DNA of 28,295 bases from Anaerolineales bacterium UBA1429 (GTDB taxonomy: Bacteria; Chloroflexota; Anaerolineae; UBA1429), in assembly GCA_002329325.1 (NCBI GenBank), contig DCTX01000001.1, positions 9,255-37,549 on the forward strand, read 5' to 3'. This document shows positions 1 through 8,034 of the stretch, piece after piece; position 1 is the stretch's first letter, and each line of letters starts with the position of its first letter. Both the position numbers and the translations under genes were made by a program. The notes beneath the pieces were generated by a model that saw only the letters and a program-made list of their open reading frames with translations, searched no databases and was not told the origin of the DNA.

Positions 1-340
1 CGCTTCGGCGGGCGCGGCGATGGCCGTCGACTGCCGCAAGTTCGTCGAGCTGGGCGGGTTCGACACGCCGGAGAAGCTGGAGGACTACATCTGGGAGCAA
101 GCCACGCTGCCCGCCTCGATCTACTGGGATGACCAGCTCATCCAGAACTATGTCTACCCCCGGGCCGAGAATGGCGAAAAGCCCTGGGCGGACTATTTCC
201 ATGCCGCGCCGGACGAGTTGATCCCCATGTACCGCCGCGAGGACGTGCACGTGCTGGTGGTGGGCGGCGAGACCAACGGCTACTGGCGCATCATGGGCTG
301 CAACTATGGACGTACCGTGCTGGTGGACGACTGGCGCTAG
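1..340 (+). CDS. 3' end of an unidentified protein, cut by the window edge
   Basis: The reading frame is open from base 2 to the TAG at 338-340. The ATG at 20 is probably internal because the frame continues upstream with an Ala/Gly/Ser stretch. About 112 residues are visible, including a VDCRKF segment, a helix-rich stretch, and a C-terminal hydrophobic strand with HVLVVGGETNGYW that ends in VLVDDWR. The end vaguely resembles the C-terminal part of long proteins of the UGSC (seleno)protein type, in which the segment PEDILVVVAGG precedes a short tail. That is recollection without an alignment, so no function is assigned. A strong hairpin follows the stop codon. Confidence 0.6.
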   Translation, partial: ASAGAAMAVDCRKFVELGGFDTPEKLEDYIWEQATLPASIYWDDQLIQNYVYPRAENGEKPWADYFHAAPDELIPMYRREDVHVLVVGGETNGYWRIMGCNYGRTVLVDDWR

Positions 341-360
341 GGCCAGCCGTTGGCAGCAAA

Positions 361-388
361 GCGGCCCGCGCAATGATGCGCGGGCCGC
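361..388. terminator. Terminator hairpin between convergent genes
   Basis: There is a perfect 12-bp stem, GCGGCCCGCGCA at 361-372 pairing with 377-388, around an ATGA loop. It lies between the plus-strand stop at 340 and the minus-strand HAD stop at 424, so it probably serves both directions. There is no long T-run on either side, which lowers certainty that it is an intrinsic terminator. Confidence 0.65.
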
Positions 389-423
389 TCTAGTCTGTAC
401 GAGTATTCGGTAGGGCGTCGCTT

Positions 424-1095
424 CTACGCGGCCCCGTCCCCCAGCCACGCCAGCAGCTCACCCACGCCCCCCAGCACGGCCAACGGGCCGTAGGGCCCAA
501 AGGCCTCGGCGGGGGTGTGGCCGCTGGTGACGGCCACAAAGGCCACCCCGGCCGCCTGCGCGGCCTGGGCATCCACCAGGCTATCGCCCACATAGAGGGC
601 CTCGTCGGCGCGCGCCCCCAGGCGCTCCAGGGCAACATACAGGGCATCGGGGGCGGGCTTGTGGGCCGCCACGTCCTCGCCGCCCACGATGGCCTCCACC
701 AGGTCCGCCAAGCCGTCGCGGGCCAGCACCTCCTCGATGCGGAACCTGTACTTGGTGCTCACGATGGCCCGTCGGTAACCCATCTGCCCCAGAGCCGCCA
801 GGGTCGGCGGCGCATCGACAAAGACCACCGTGCGCGGCACCATGACGATATCGGCCCGCTGCATGAACAGCCGCGTGAACTCGGGCGCCAGGTGCGCCTG
901 CTCCTCGCCCGCCAGGGCCACCAGGGTGGCGGGCAGCGAGAGGCCCATGGTGCGGGCGCAGGCCGCCGGGTCCACATCGGGCAGGCCCAGCTCCGCCAGG
1001 GCATAGCGCATGCAATCCACGGCCCCGGCGGAGGAATCGGCCAGGGTGTAGTCGAAATCGAACAGCGTCACACGCCAGAGAGAACGTCTCGCCAT
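424..1095 (-). CDS. HAD-superfamily phosphatase (phosphoglycolate phosphatase-like)
   Basis: This 223-residue protein is a HAD subfamily IA hydrolase. Motif I is DFDYT (Asp13 nucleophile, Asp15), motif II is the VST at 112-114, motif III is Lys146 in AHKPAP, and motif IV is GDSLVDA with Asp171 and Asp175. The alpha-helical cap lies roughly at residues 20-90. Family members dephosphorylate small phosphorylated metabolites such as 2-phosphoglycolate in the cytosol. The exact substrate cannot be read from the sequence. A Tyr replaces the common Gly in DxDGT. The start lies two bases after the stop of the DegV gene (TGA-CC-ATG), so the two genes are certainly co-transcribed and probably translationally coupled. 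Confidence 0.85.
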   Translation of the reverse strand: MARRSLWRVTLFDFDYTLADSSAGAVDCMRYALAELGLPDVDPAACARTMGLSLPATLVALAGEEQAHLAPEFTRLFMQRADIVMVPRTVVFVDAPPTLAALGQMGYRRAIVSTKYRFRIEEVLARDGLADLVEAIVGGEDVAAHKPAPDALYVALERLGARADEALYVGDSLVDAQAAQAAGVAFVAVTSGHTPAEAFGPYGPLAVLGGVGELLAWLGDGAA

Positions 1096-1097
1096 GG

Positions 1098-1937
1098 TCA
1101 GCCGCCCGCCGACACGCAGGCGAACCCGACGGTGTTGGGGCCGATGTGAGCGCCGATAACGGGCGTGATATTGACCATCGGTACCTCCTCCAAAGATAGC
1201 AGGTCGCCCAGCGCATGGCGCAGCGCCTCGGCCCGCTCGCGGGCGTTGGTGTGCACCAGGGCCAGCCTCTCCACGGGCAGTCGCTCCCTCAGGATCTCGG
1301 CCACCCGCGCCAGGGCGCGGGTCTCGGTGCGCACCCGTTCCACGTGGGTGACGCCGTCGTGCATGTGCAGGATGGGGCGGATGCGCAGCATCTCGCCCAG
1401 GGTGGCGATGGCCCAGCTCATGCGGCCGCTGCGTTTGAGGAACTCGAGGGTATCCAGGGCGGCAAAGACAAAGGTGCGCCTGGCGACCTCTCGCGCGGCC
1501 TCCAGGATCTGCTCCATCGTGTGGCCCTGGGCGGCGCGCTCGGCGGCCGCCTGCACGATATAGCCCACGCCCAGGCTGAGCTGGCCGCTATCGAAGACGG
1601 TCACATCGGCGATGCGGGCTTGCTCGGCGCCGGTGCGGGCAAAGTTGAGGGTGGCGCTGAGGCTCTGGGCGACATGGATCGAGAGGATGGCGTCGGCCCC
1701 TTGTTCCGTCAGGCTGTCGTACACCTGGGCAAAGCGCTCCGAGCCGGGGGCCGCCGTGGTCGGCTGGGCCGCCAACCCCGGCAGGCGCTCATAGAACGCC
1801 TCGCGGCTGATATCCACGCCATCCAGATAGCTCCGGCCGGCCATGTGAATGTAGAGGGGGATCACGTGGATGCCGAGGCGGGCGACGATCTCGGCGGGCA
1901 GATCGCAGGTGCTATCCGTGACGACGCGAATACTCAC
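1098..1937 (-). CDS. DegV family fatty-acid-binding protein
   Basis: This 279-residue protein has full family length. It carries the family signatures TDSTCDLP at the N-terminus (residues 7-14), a TTAAPG segment near residue 60, DTLEFLKRSGRMS in the middle, and IGAHIGPNTVG near the C-terminus. DegV/FakB proteins bind a single fatty acid and present it to the kinase FakA for phosphorylation. The cognate kinase is not in this window. The GTG start at 1935-1937 is chosen because a strong Shine-Dalgarno GGGAGG stands about six bases upstream. The GNAT gene ends 18 bases upstream and the HAD gene begins two bases downstream, so the three form one minus-strand operon. Confidence 0.92.
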   Translation of the reverse strand: MSIRVVTDSTCDLPAEIVARLGIHVIPLYIHMAGRSYLDGVDISREAFYERLPGLAAQPTTAAPGSERFAQVYDSLTEQGADAILSIHVAQSLSATLNFARTGAEQARIADVTVFDSGQLSLGVGYIVQAAAERAAQGHTMEQILEAAREVARRTFVFAALDTLEFLKRSGRMSWAIATLGEMLRIRPILHMHDGVTHVERVRTETRALARVAEILRERLPVERLALVHTNARERAEALRHALGDLLSLEEVPMVNITPVIGAHIGPNTVGFACVSAGG

Positions 1938-1955
1938 AGAACCTCCCTGGGAACG

Positions 1956-2435
1956 CTAAGGCTCGATCCTGAGGCGGTAGCGCAGCTTCTGCCGATCGCC
2001 GCGGCCATAGAGGCTATCGGTAGGGGGCACGGATACCGTCTCCACATACTCTGCCCCCAGGATCTCGCAGGTGCGCTGCGAGGCGCGGTTATCGGGATCG
2101 GTGGTGATCCACAGCTCCTTCATGCCATGAGCGCGGGCCAGGGGGATCAGCAGGCGCGTGGCGCGGGCGGCGTAATGGTGGCCGCGGAACCCTTTGGTGA
2201 CGCCATAGCCGATATGCCCCACATAGATGATGTGCTCCGTATCGCCCACGCGCAGCGAGATGCCGCCCACTCGCGTGCCGCGGCCCACCAGCTGCATCTG
2301 AAACTCGTACGAAGGCACCATGCCGCGCTGGGGATCGCCAGGGAAACAGAACATGAGCCGCAGCTCCAGGTCGCCATCCACCAGCTCGCCCGGATCCAGA
2401 AACTCGAAATCGTCCGACGGGCACGCCAGCATCAT
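1956..2435 (-). CDS. GNAT family N-acetyltransferase
   Basis: This 159-residue protein fits a single GNAT domain. The acetyl-CoA pyrophosphate-binding loop is visible as GYGVTKGFRGHHYAARA (residues 76-92, an R/Q-x-x-G-x-G/A variant, FRGHHYA). It is followed by the helix RLLIPLARAHGM and the motif B strand LWITTDPDNRASQRTCEILGA, which is typical of the side-chain/RimJ-like acetyltransferases. The acceptor substrate is unknown. This is the first gene of the GNAT-DegV-HAD group. The start is at tandem ATG codons with a G-rich ribosome-binding stretch just upstream. The roughly 260 bases upstream hold no gene apart from the divergent tRNA promoter. Confidence 0.88.
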   Translation of the reverse strand: MMLACPSDDFEFLDPGELVDGDLELRLMFCFPGDPQRGMVPSYEFQMQLVGRGTRVGGISLRVGDTEHIIYVGHIGYGVTKGFRGHHYAARATRLLIPLARAHGMKELWITTDPDNRASQRTCEILGAEYVETVSVPPTDSLYGRGDRQKLRYRLRIEP

Positions 2436-2646
2436 CTATCGCACCCCCTTGTGTTCAAGGGCGACCGCGCCCCATTCACCTGGATGGGCCGCCCTGGTGT
2501 GGCGACCCTCGTGGGCAAGAGTATACTTGGCAGCGCGGGGCGGTGCAAAGCACGGCCAGCTTGCGGCATAGGGCGCCGGGGCGCCACCCTCGCGCCGCGC
2601 CATCGGCAGCGAGAGAAGGCTGGCGCGTGCCGCGCACCCACGGTGT

Positions 2647-2675
2647 TTGACACCCCCCTACCTTTTGTATACAAT
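2647..2675 (+). promoter_or_regulatory. Sigma70-type promoter of the tRNA-Phe/Gly/Cys cluster
   Basis: TTGACA at 2647-2652 is followed by a 17-base spacer and TACAAT at 2670-2675. The predicted transcription start is near 2682, about 13 bases before tRNA-Phe. The 210 bases between this promoter and the GNAT start hold no recognisable gene. Confidence 0.85.
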
Positions 2676-2694
2676 GGGCCGCACTAGAGCGCGT

Positions 2695-2767
2695 GCCGAG
2701 GTAGCTCAGTTGGTAGAGCACTTGACTGAAAATCAAGGTGTCCCCAGTTCAAGTCTGGGCTTCGGCA
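2695..2767 (+). tRNA. tRNA-Phe (GAA)
   Basis: The cloverleaf is complete. The acceptor GCCGAGG pairs with CTTCGGC, the D-arm is GCTCAGTTGGTAGAGC, the anticodon stem is CTTGA, the loop CTGAAAA carries anticodon GAA, and the T-arm is present. The discriminator is A2767. CCA is not encoded. A 7-bp hairpin (2769-2775/2781-2787) sits directly downstream and may aid processing. Confidence 0.95.
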
Positions 2768-2794
2768 CCTGACGGTAGAGCCGTCAGCTACATT

Positions 2795-2869
2795 GCGGAA
2801 GTGGCTCAGTGGTAGAGCATCTCCTTGCCAAGGAGAGGGTCGCGAGTTCGAATCTCGTCTTCCGCTCCA
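2795..2869 (+). tRNA. tRNA-Gly (GCC)
   Basis: The acceptor GCGGAAG pairs with CTTCCGC, and the anticodon loop TTGCCAA gives GCC at 2827-2829. Discriminator T2866 is followed by an encoded CCA at 2867-2869. It is the only one of the seven tRNAs in the window with CCA in the DNA. A 9-bp inverted repeat (2878-2886/2903-2911) separates it from tRNA-Cys. Confidence 0.95.
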
Positions 2870-2919
2870 AGAGGAGTCGCGGTTCCATTGCCGTCAAAGC
2901 AAGGAACCGCGCGCTTTGT

Positions 2920-2991
2920 GGCGACGTAGCCAAGTGGTTAAGGCAGGGGTCTGCAAAACCCCCACCGTCGGTTCGAGTCCGACCGTCGCCT
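2920..2991 (+). tRNA. tRNA-Cys (GCA)
   Basis: The acceptor GGCGACG pairs with CGTCGCC, the anticodon loop CTGCAAA gives GCA, and U73 (T2991) is the discriminator typical of tRNA-Cys. It lies 40 bases upstream of rpsT and is probably on the same primary transcript. Confidence 0.95.
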
Positions 2992-3031
2992 CTCGCATGC
3001 CCTGGTTCGGTATACAGTCTGGAGGATAGAG

Positions 3032-3304
3032 TTGGCCAATACAGCTTCAGCCATCAAGCGAGTTCGTCAGGAAGCCAAGCGGCGGGCGCGCAATCGCGCC
3101 GTCAAGGCGCGCATGCGCACCTTTGTGCGTGATGCACAGAGCGCCATCGAGGCGGGCAACATGGCGCAGGCCAGCGAGGCCGTGCGCAACGCCGTCAGCG
3201 AGATCGACAAGGCCGCCAAGAAGGGCGTTATCCATCCGAACAACGCCGCCCGGCGCAAGTCTCGCCTGATGCAGCGTCTGAACAACATCGCCCCGACGGC
3301 CTAA
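3032..3304 (+). CDS. rpsT: 30S ribosomal protein S20
   Basis: This 90-residue basic protein has the S20 pattern: MANTASAIKRVRQ at the N-terminus, the RNA-binding helix with KRRARNRAVKARMRTF, and the C-terminal HPNNAARRKSRLMQRLN. S20 binds 16S rRNA in the body of the small subunit. The start codon is TTG (3032-3034), supported by GGAGG at 3021-3025. TTG or UUG starts are a known feature of S20 genes in some bacteria, where they hold expression down. It follows tRNA-Cys by 40 bases and is followed by an intrinsic terminator at 3346-3376. Confidence 0.96.
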   Translation: MANTASAIKRVRQEAKRRARNRAVKARMRTFVRDAQSAIEAGNMAQASEAVRNAVSEIDKAAKKGVIHPNNAARRKSRLMQRLNNIAPTA

Positions 3305-3345
3305 CAGGCTTCCAGCCCTTCGGGGGCCGTATCTTTCGTAATCCC

Positions 3346-3378
3346 AGAAACATCGTCGCCTGCGGACGGTGTTTCTTT
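3346..3378 (+). terminator. Intrinsic terminator of rpsT
   Basis: A 12-bp stem pairs 3346-3357 with 3365-3376 (one G-T pair), with a 7-base loop GCCTGCG. A short T-run follows. It stands between convergent rpsT and the DUF2298 gene. Confidence 0.75.
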
Positions 3379-3391
3379 GCGTTGCCGTCGC

Positions 3392-5749
3392 CTAGGGCAC
3401 GCGATAGAGCTGGTAGCCATCGACCAGCAGCACTGGCTGCAAGAAGGTCGTGTGCCAGGCCAGCTTGGCCTCGGTGATGCGATACGCCTCGATCTCGTCG
3501 GGGCCGACGTAGAGGTAGGTGACGCCGTACTTGTGCAGCGTCGCCAACACCTCGGCCTCGTCTCGCGAGCGGTAGATCGTGTCCAGATCCGCCAGCCGCT
3601 CGGTAACGACGTCTTGCCCCCGCCAGCGCTCCTCATGGCCCGCCCAGCCCAACACCGTCGGCAGCCCCGTCAACGTGGCCATGCGGCTGGTGGAGGCATC
3701 CAGGCTCACGCCGGGCGCCTCCGCCAGGATATCGCCCGGCGAGGCATGTTCCTCCAACCAGCGATACACGGCTTCTGCGCCCAGCGATTCCTCCTCAAGA
3801 TAGGCCACGCCGTCCAGATTGGGGGTCGCTCCAAAGGCCTCCGCCTTGGTATAGACGGCCGCCACCGGATAGTACAGACAGACGGCGACCAGCAGCGAGC
3901 CCAACAACGCCAGGCCGCGCCCGCGCCCGCTGCCCTGCCAGAGGCGCACCAGGGCGCCCACCGCCCCCACTCCCAAGAGCAACCAGGCCTGGTAATAGAG
4001 CCGCGCCGCCGTATCGGCGCGCCCTCCCTGGCCGCTCTCCAGATAGTAGAACTCGGCGATCAGGGTCAAGCCCACGCCCACCAGGAGTAGCAGCCGCGAT
4101 AGCGTGCGCCCGCGATCGAGCCCGATGGGATCGGTCAGATGGCTCCGGACCACGCTGGCCAACAGGAGGGTCATCAGGGTAATCTGGAGCAGGATCACCC
4201 AGGGACCCTGGATAACCGTCAGGTAGACCTTGAGCGCCGCCTGGGGCCATCCGCCGATGAGCCACGCCCCCGCAAAGACGGCCAGCAGCAGGCCAAAGCC
4301 CAGATACAGCAGGGTCATCCGGCGCAGAGGCCTGTTCCCCTGACGCATCTCCTCATAACACATAAAGGCGTCGGCGATGACGGGGATCGCCCAGGGCCCC
4401 AGCACGATGAGATAGTGGTGGATGGGCGTGTGGGCGTCCAGGGCGATCGCCGGATGCCCCGGCTGGCCCAGCGCGGTCAGGTAGAAGGGCAGATAGAGCA
4501 CCACAGCGCCAAAGGCCAGGCCCAGCGTGGCCGCCACGGAACCTGCCACCCAGGGTCCCCGGCGCGGGCGCGTCTCCTGGCGCACCGCGGGCCCCTGCGG
4601 GGTCGCTGCCCGCCGCCGGGCGCTCAGGAGCCAGCTCACCAGGGCGATGGCCAGCGCCGTGGGCAGGCACCAGGGCTCCAAGAGCCCCAACGCGCCGATG
4701 ATCCAGGCCATCGCCCAGAAGCGCGGGCGCCGCCACCATCTCGTGAGCAGGCCATCGGACGTCTCGAGGATCTCCAGCGCCAGGATCAACGCCAGGGCCA
4801 GGAAGGGCAAGGCCAGCGAGGAGGGCGCCAGCTCGCCCAGGATCAGGCTGAAGAAGGGGAACTCGGTAGGGATGGCGATGGTAGCGCCGCCCAGCGTGCG
4901 ATCATAGATGACCCGGCCCGCCCGCCACCACCAATCGGCGCCAATGGGGATGTGCCCCCCCGAGGCGGGCGCCTCGGCGAGCCCGGGGATGTCCAGCCAG
5001 GCGTACAGGGCCCGCGAGCCCACCCCCCGCAGCCGCATGTACTCGAACACGCCCTCCCAGTTGCCGCCCAGAGCCACGATCGTGCCCCCTATCAGGCCGA
5101 TGCGGCGCGCCGCGACCTCGCGCCACTGGGCGCTAACCCGCAACAGGTTGTAGAGCAGGCCATAGCCGGAAAGCGCCGTCAACGCCAGGCTCTGGGCGAG
5201 GGCCAGGTTGTATGCGACGGGCGCGCCGGCGCCGGCGGCCCGCGCCGGCAGCGAGGCGATCAGGTAGCCCCAGTAGGGATAGGCCATGGGCAGGCCAGCC
5301 GCCCAGGGATCGGCGGGGGGCACCGTGGGGTTGCGCAGCAGGCTGCTGAGGAAGGCCAGGCCCACAGGCTGCTCGGCATGCAGGATGGCAGGGTCATAGG
5401 CCCGGTAGGCCAGGCTCAGGGCCAAGACCGCGGCAAAGAGGAGCTCCGCGGCCAGCATATGGCGCCCCTCCTCGCGAATCGTGGCGACCAGCTCGCGTTG
5501 GAGGCGCAGCCAGCCCCACATGCCGAGCAACGCGACCAGCGCTGCAACGCCCCACCAGACCAGCGGGCTGCCCAGAGGAATACCAAGGAGCCCCAGCAGC
5601 CAGTAGAGGTAGGCCCAAAAGAGGAGGCCAAAGGCCTTGGCAAAGACATAACCGCGGTCGGGCAGAGAGCGGAGCACCCCCGCCAAGAGAGGCCAAGTCA
5701 GCCAGCCTGCCAGCACCAGCGCTACCCACCAGATCAAGGCAATCGCCAC
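3392..5749 (-). CDS. DUF2298 (Chlor_Arch_YYY) polytopic membrane protein
   Basis: This is a 785-residue protein with many hydrophobic segments, beginning with a long N-terminal one (AIALIWWVALVLAGWLTWPLL) and continuing to about residue 620. The C-terminal soluble part has the family pattern of a YRWLEEHASPGDILAEA strand, a GLPTVLGWAGHEERWRG segment, and a VTYLYVGPDEIEAY ending. DUF2298 proteins are found mainly in Chloroflexota and archaea and resemble GT-C type membrane glycosyltransferases. The reaction is unknown. The frame stays open upstream to 6670, but I start at GTG 5747-5749 because AGGAGG lies seven bases upstream. Extending further would bury the repeat and the divergent PHP gene. 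Confidence 0.88.
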   Translation of the reverse strand: MAIALIWWVALVLAGWLTWPLLAGVLRSLPDRGYVFAKAFGLLFWAYLYWLLGLLGIPLGSPLVWWGVAALVALLGMWGWLRLQRELVATIREEGRHMLAAELLFAAVLALSLAYRAYDPAILHAEQPVGLAFLSSLLRNPTVPPADPWAAGLPMAYPYWGYLIASLPARAAGAGAPVAYNLALAQSLALTALSGYGLLYNLLRVSAQWREVAARRIGLIGGTIVALGGNWEGVFEYMRLRGVGSRALYAWLDIPGLAEAPASGGHIPIGADWWWRAGRVIYDRTLGGATIAIPTEFPFFSLILGELAPSSLALPFLALALILALEILETSDGLLTRWWRRPRFWAMAWIIGALGLLEPWCLPTALAIALVSWLLSARRRAATPQGPAVRQETRPRRGPWVAGSVAATLGLAFGAVVLYLPFYLTALGQPGHPAIALDAHTPIHHYLIVLGPWAIPVIADAFMCYEEMRQGNRPLRRMTLLYLGFGLLLAVFAGAWLIGGWPQAALKVYLTVIQGPWVILLQITLMTLLLASVVRSHLTDPIGLDRGRTLSRLLLLVGVGLTLIAEFYYLESGQGGRADTAARLYYQAWLLLGVGAVGALVRLWQGSGRGRGLALLGSLLVAVCLYYPVAAVYTKAEAFGATPNLDGVAYLEEESLGAEAVYRWLEEHASPGDILAEAPGVSLDASTSRMATLTGLPTVLGWAGHEERWRGQDVVTERLADLDTIYRSRDEAEVLATLHKYGVTYLYVGPDEIEAYRITEAKLAWHTTFLQPVLLVDGYQLYRVP

Positions 5750-5856
5750 ACCTGCACCTCCTGGCTTCGCCACCTCCCCAGCAGCATAGCACTTGCCGGG
5801 GCCAAGGTCAATGGGTCGACGCGGCTGACCCGCAGGGGCTGGCCCTCTCTCCCCAT

Positions 5857-5884
5857 CCCCCTCTCCCGCACGCGGGAGAGGGGG
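5857..5884. repeat. REP-like palindromic repeat
   Basis: CCCCCTCTCCCGC at 5857-5869 pairs perfectly with 5872-5884, with only two bases between the arms. The flanks (CCTCTCTCCCCATCC before it, CCGCGGGGGTGAGGGCGAGCG after it) are the pyrimidine-rich dispersed repeat often found between genes in GC-rich bacteria. Only one copy of this palindrome is seen in this window. Confidence 0.6.
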
Positions 5885-5943
5885 CGCAGAACCGTCATCT
5901 ACAGGGCACACCCGCGGGGGTGAGGGCGAGCGGGCACAAGACG

Positions 5944-5971
5944 TTGACAGCCAGCCTTCGCCTGCTATACT
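5944..5971 (+). promoter_or_regulatory. Promoter of the PHP gene, nearly leaderless
   Basis: TTGACA at 5944-5949, a 16-base spacer, and TATACT at 5966-5971. The ATG at 5981 is only nine bases beyond the -10 box, so the predicted start site falls within a few bases of the start codon. No Shine-Dalgarno is visible. Confidence 0.8.
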
Positions 5972-5980
5972 GATTGGGCC

Positions 5981-6676
5981 ATGAGCGAACGTCAACGCAT
6001 AGACTTGCATACCCACACCATCTACAGCGACGGCGCGTTGCTGCCCTCCGAGCTGCTGCGGCGGGCCGCCGTCAAGGGGCATTGCGCCCTGGCCATCACC
6101 GACCACGCCGACGCCAGCAATCTGGACGAACTGATCGCGCGCCTGCTTCGGCTGCGCCAGGAGCAGCGCGACGACTTTGGGGTCCATCTCCTGGTTGGCC
6201 TGGAGCTGACCCATGTAGGGCCGGCCAGCATCGCCGGGCTGGCGCGCCGCGCCAAGCTCCTGGGCGCCGATCTGGTGGTGGTGCACGGCGAGACCATCGT
6301 CGAGCCCGTGGCGCCAGGCACCAACCGGGCAGCCATCGCCTCGCCCGACGTGGATCTGTTGGCCCACCCCGGCTTTCTCACCCTCGAGGAGGCCCGGCAG
6401 GCCACCGAAAGAGGCTGTCTGATCGAGCTGACCAGCCGCAAGGGACACAGCCTCACCAACGGGCACGTGGCGCGGGTATGCATCGAGGCGGGGGCGGCGA
6501 TGGTCGTGGATACCGATACTCACGATCCCTCGGATCTGATCGATTTCGCCTTCGCCCAGCGCGTGGCGGCAGCCGCCGGCCTGAACGCGGCTCAGGTAGA
6601 GGCTGCCACCGTGGTCAATCCACAGGCGCTGCTGGAGCGGGTGCTCACCGCCCCCAGCCGCCGCCAACATGCCTGA
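5981..6676 (+). CDS. PHP domain phosphoesterase (histidinol-phosphatase-like)
   Basis: This 231-residue protein has the PHP metal-binding motifs in order: HTHTIYSDG (His10, His12, Asp17), ITDHAD (Asp41, His42), GLELTHV (Glu), VVHGE (His), LAHPG (His) and DTDTHDPSD near the C-terminus. PHP enzymes use a cluster of two or three metals to hydrolyse phosphoesters. The closest annotated relatives are histidinol-phosphate phosphatase domain proteins, but no histidine biosynthesis genes are nearby, so the substrate is open. It lies 29 bases upstream of the CpXC gene and is likely co-transcribed with it. Confidence 0.88.
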   Translation: MSERQRIDLHTHTIYSDGALLPSELLRRAAVKGHCALAITDHADASNLDELIARLLRLRQEQRDDFGVHLLVGLELTHVGPASIAGLARRAKLLGADLVVVHGETIVEPVAPGTNRAAIASPDVDLLAHPGFLTLEEARQATERGCLIELTSRKGHSLTNGHVARVCIEAGAAMVVDTDTHDPSDLIDFAFAQRVAAAAGLNAAQVEAATVVNPQALLERVLTAPSRRQHA

Positions 6677-6705
6677 GCAGGATACCCCGTAGGAGTTGTT
6701 GACCG

Positions 6706-8034
6706 ATGGCCTTTCCTTCTATCCCCAGTCGGTTGCGTTGCCCTAGCTGCAACGCGTCCTTTGTGGTGCAGGTGCATTCCATCATTGATGTGGGCCAGGA
6801 GCCCGATCTCAAGGAGCAGTTCCTGCGCGGCGAAATCAACCGCGCCCGCTGCCCAGAATGCGGCGCGGGCGGGCTGCTCAGCGCCCCCCTGGTGTACCAT
6901 GATCCCGCCAAGGAGCTCCTGGTAACCTACATGCCCGCCGAGCTGGGCCTCTCGGCAGACGAGCAGGAGCGCACGGTGGGCAACCTGGTCAACGCGGTGA
7001 TGAACAGCACCCCCGCCGAGCAGCGCAAGGGCTACTTCTTCCAGCCCAAGACCGTGCTGACCTACAACGGCCTGATAGAGCTGATCCTGGAGGCCGAGGG
7101 CTATAGCAGAGAGATGCTGGAACAGCAGCGCCAGTGGATCACCCTGATCAACGACCTGCTGGAGGCCCAGGAAGACGAGGACGCCTTTGCCAGGCTGGTC
7201 GAGGAGCATCGGGAGGCCTTCACCTACGAGTTCTACCTGATGCTGAGCGAGCTGATCGAGGCCGAGGGCGAGCAAATGGCCGAGGGGGCCGAGAACCCCC
7301 TGGCGACGCTGCGCGCCAAGCTGCTGGAGACCGCCGCCCCCGATATGCCGCCGGCGGCGCGCCAGGCCGCCACCGCCGCGGAGCTGATCGACCTGCTGCT
7401 GGAGATCGAGGATGAGCAGGCCTGGGAACGCGCGGTGGCGCAACACTCGGCCAACCTGGATTACGGCTTTTTCCAGGAGCTGACCCAGCGGCTGGAGCGC
7501 GCCGAGGAATCGGGCGAGGCCGAGGCCGCCGAGAAGCTGGGCCGCCTGCGCCAACGCCTGCTGGATCTGCTGGATCGCCACAGCGAGGAGATCCGCAAGG
7601 CCGAGGACGAGGCCAGCCTGCTCATCATGGAGATGCTGGAGGCAGAGGACCTGCAGGCCGCCATCCGTGAACACGCCGACGAACTGGACGAGATCTTTTT
7701 CCTCGTGCTGGCGCGGCTGCACCAAACGGCGGCCCAGCGCAACAACACCAGCCGGGCCGAGAGGCTCCTGAGATTGCTGGATGCAGCCCGCGAGGTGCGC
7801 GAAGACAAGCTCCCGCCAGAGCTGCGCCTGGTGAGCCGCCTGCTGCGCGCCCAGTATCCAGACGAGTCGAACCGCGCCCTGGAGGAGAACCGGGGCCTGT
7901 TGAACGAGAGCCTGCTAACGCTCTACGATCACTATGTCGAGCAGGTGGGCAAGGCGGCTGGCGAAGACGTGAACGAGCGCCTGCAGCAGATCCGCGGGCA
8001 GATCGTGGCCAAGCTCACGGTGCTGCGGGCCTAG
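6706..8034 (+). CDS. CpXC domain protein with long helical C-terminus
   Basis: This 442-residue protein starts with a zinc-ribbon-like module with two C-P-x-C knuckles, CPSC (Cys12, Cys15) and CPEC (Cys49, Cys52), the hallmark of the CpXC domain. The rest, from about residue 90, is almost entirely acidic alpha-helix rich in Glu/Ala/Leu, with repeated LEAE, LLLEIED and LAR-type heptads. That suggests a helical-repeat or coiled-coil scaffold. The molecular role of CpXC proteins is not established. A TAGGAG stretch upstream of ATG 6706 may serve as the ribosome-binding site. Its stop overlaps the stop of the convergent sialidase-like gene in the palindrome CTAG. Confidence 0.85.
   Translation: MAFPSIPSRLRCPSCNASFVVQVHSIIDVGQEPDLKEQFLRGEINRARCPECGAGGLLSAPLVYHDPAKELLVTYMPAELGLSADEQERTVGNLVNAVMNSTPAEQRKGYFFQPKTVLTYNGLIELILEAEGYSREMLEQQRQWITLINDLLEAQEDEDAFARLVEEHREAFTYEFYLMLSELIEAEGEQMAEGAENPLATLRAKLLETAAPDMPPAARQAATAAELIDLLLEIEDEQAWERAVAQHSANLDYGFFQELTQRLERAEESGEAEAAEKLGRLRQRLLDLLDRHSEEIRKAEDEASLLIMEMLEAEDLQAAIREHADELDEIFFLVLARLHQTAAQRNNTSRAERLLRLLDAAREVREDKLPPELRLVSRLLRAQYPDESNRALEENRGLLNESLLTLYDHYVEQVGKAAGEDVNERLQQIRGQIVAKLTVLRA

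Noticed and set aside
1215..2687. 490-codon plus-strand frame opposite DegV and GNAT
   Set aside because: It is low-complexity Gly/His/Gln-rich shadow coding typical of the opposite strand of high-GC genes, with no family signature.
4139..5923. 594-codon plus-strand frame opposite the DUF2298 gene
   Set aside because: Composition is Gln/Arg/Gly-rich shadow sequence. The minus strand has clear membrane helices and family motifs.
5750..6670. Upstream extension of the DUF2298 reading frame (1092 codons open on the minus strand)
   Set aside because: It runs antisense to the PHP gene, whose metal-binding motifs are intact, and through a palindromic repeat. GTG 5749 has a good ribosome-binding site and starts at the expected first membrane segment.
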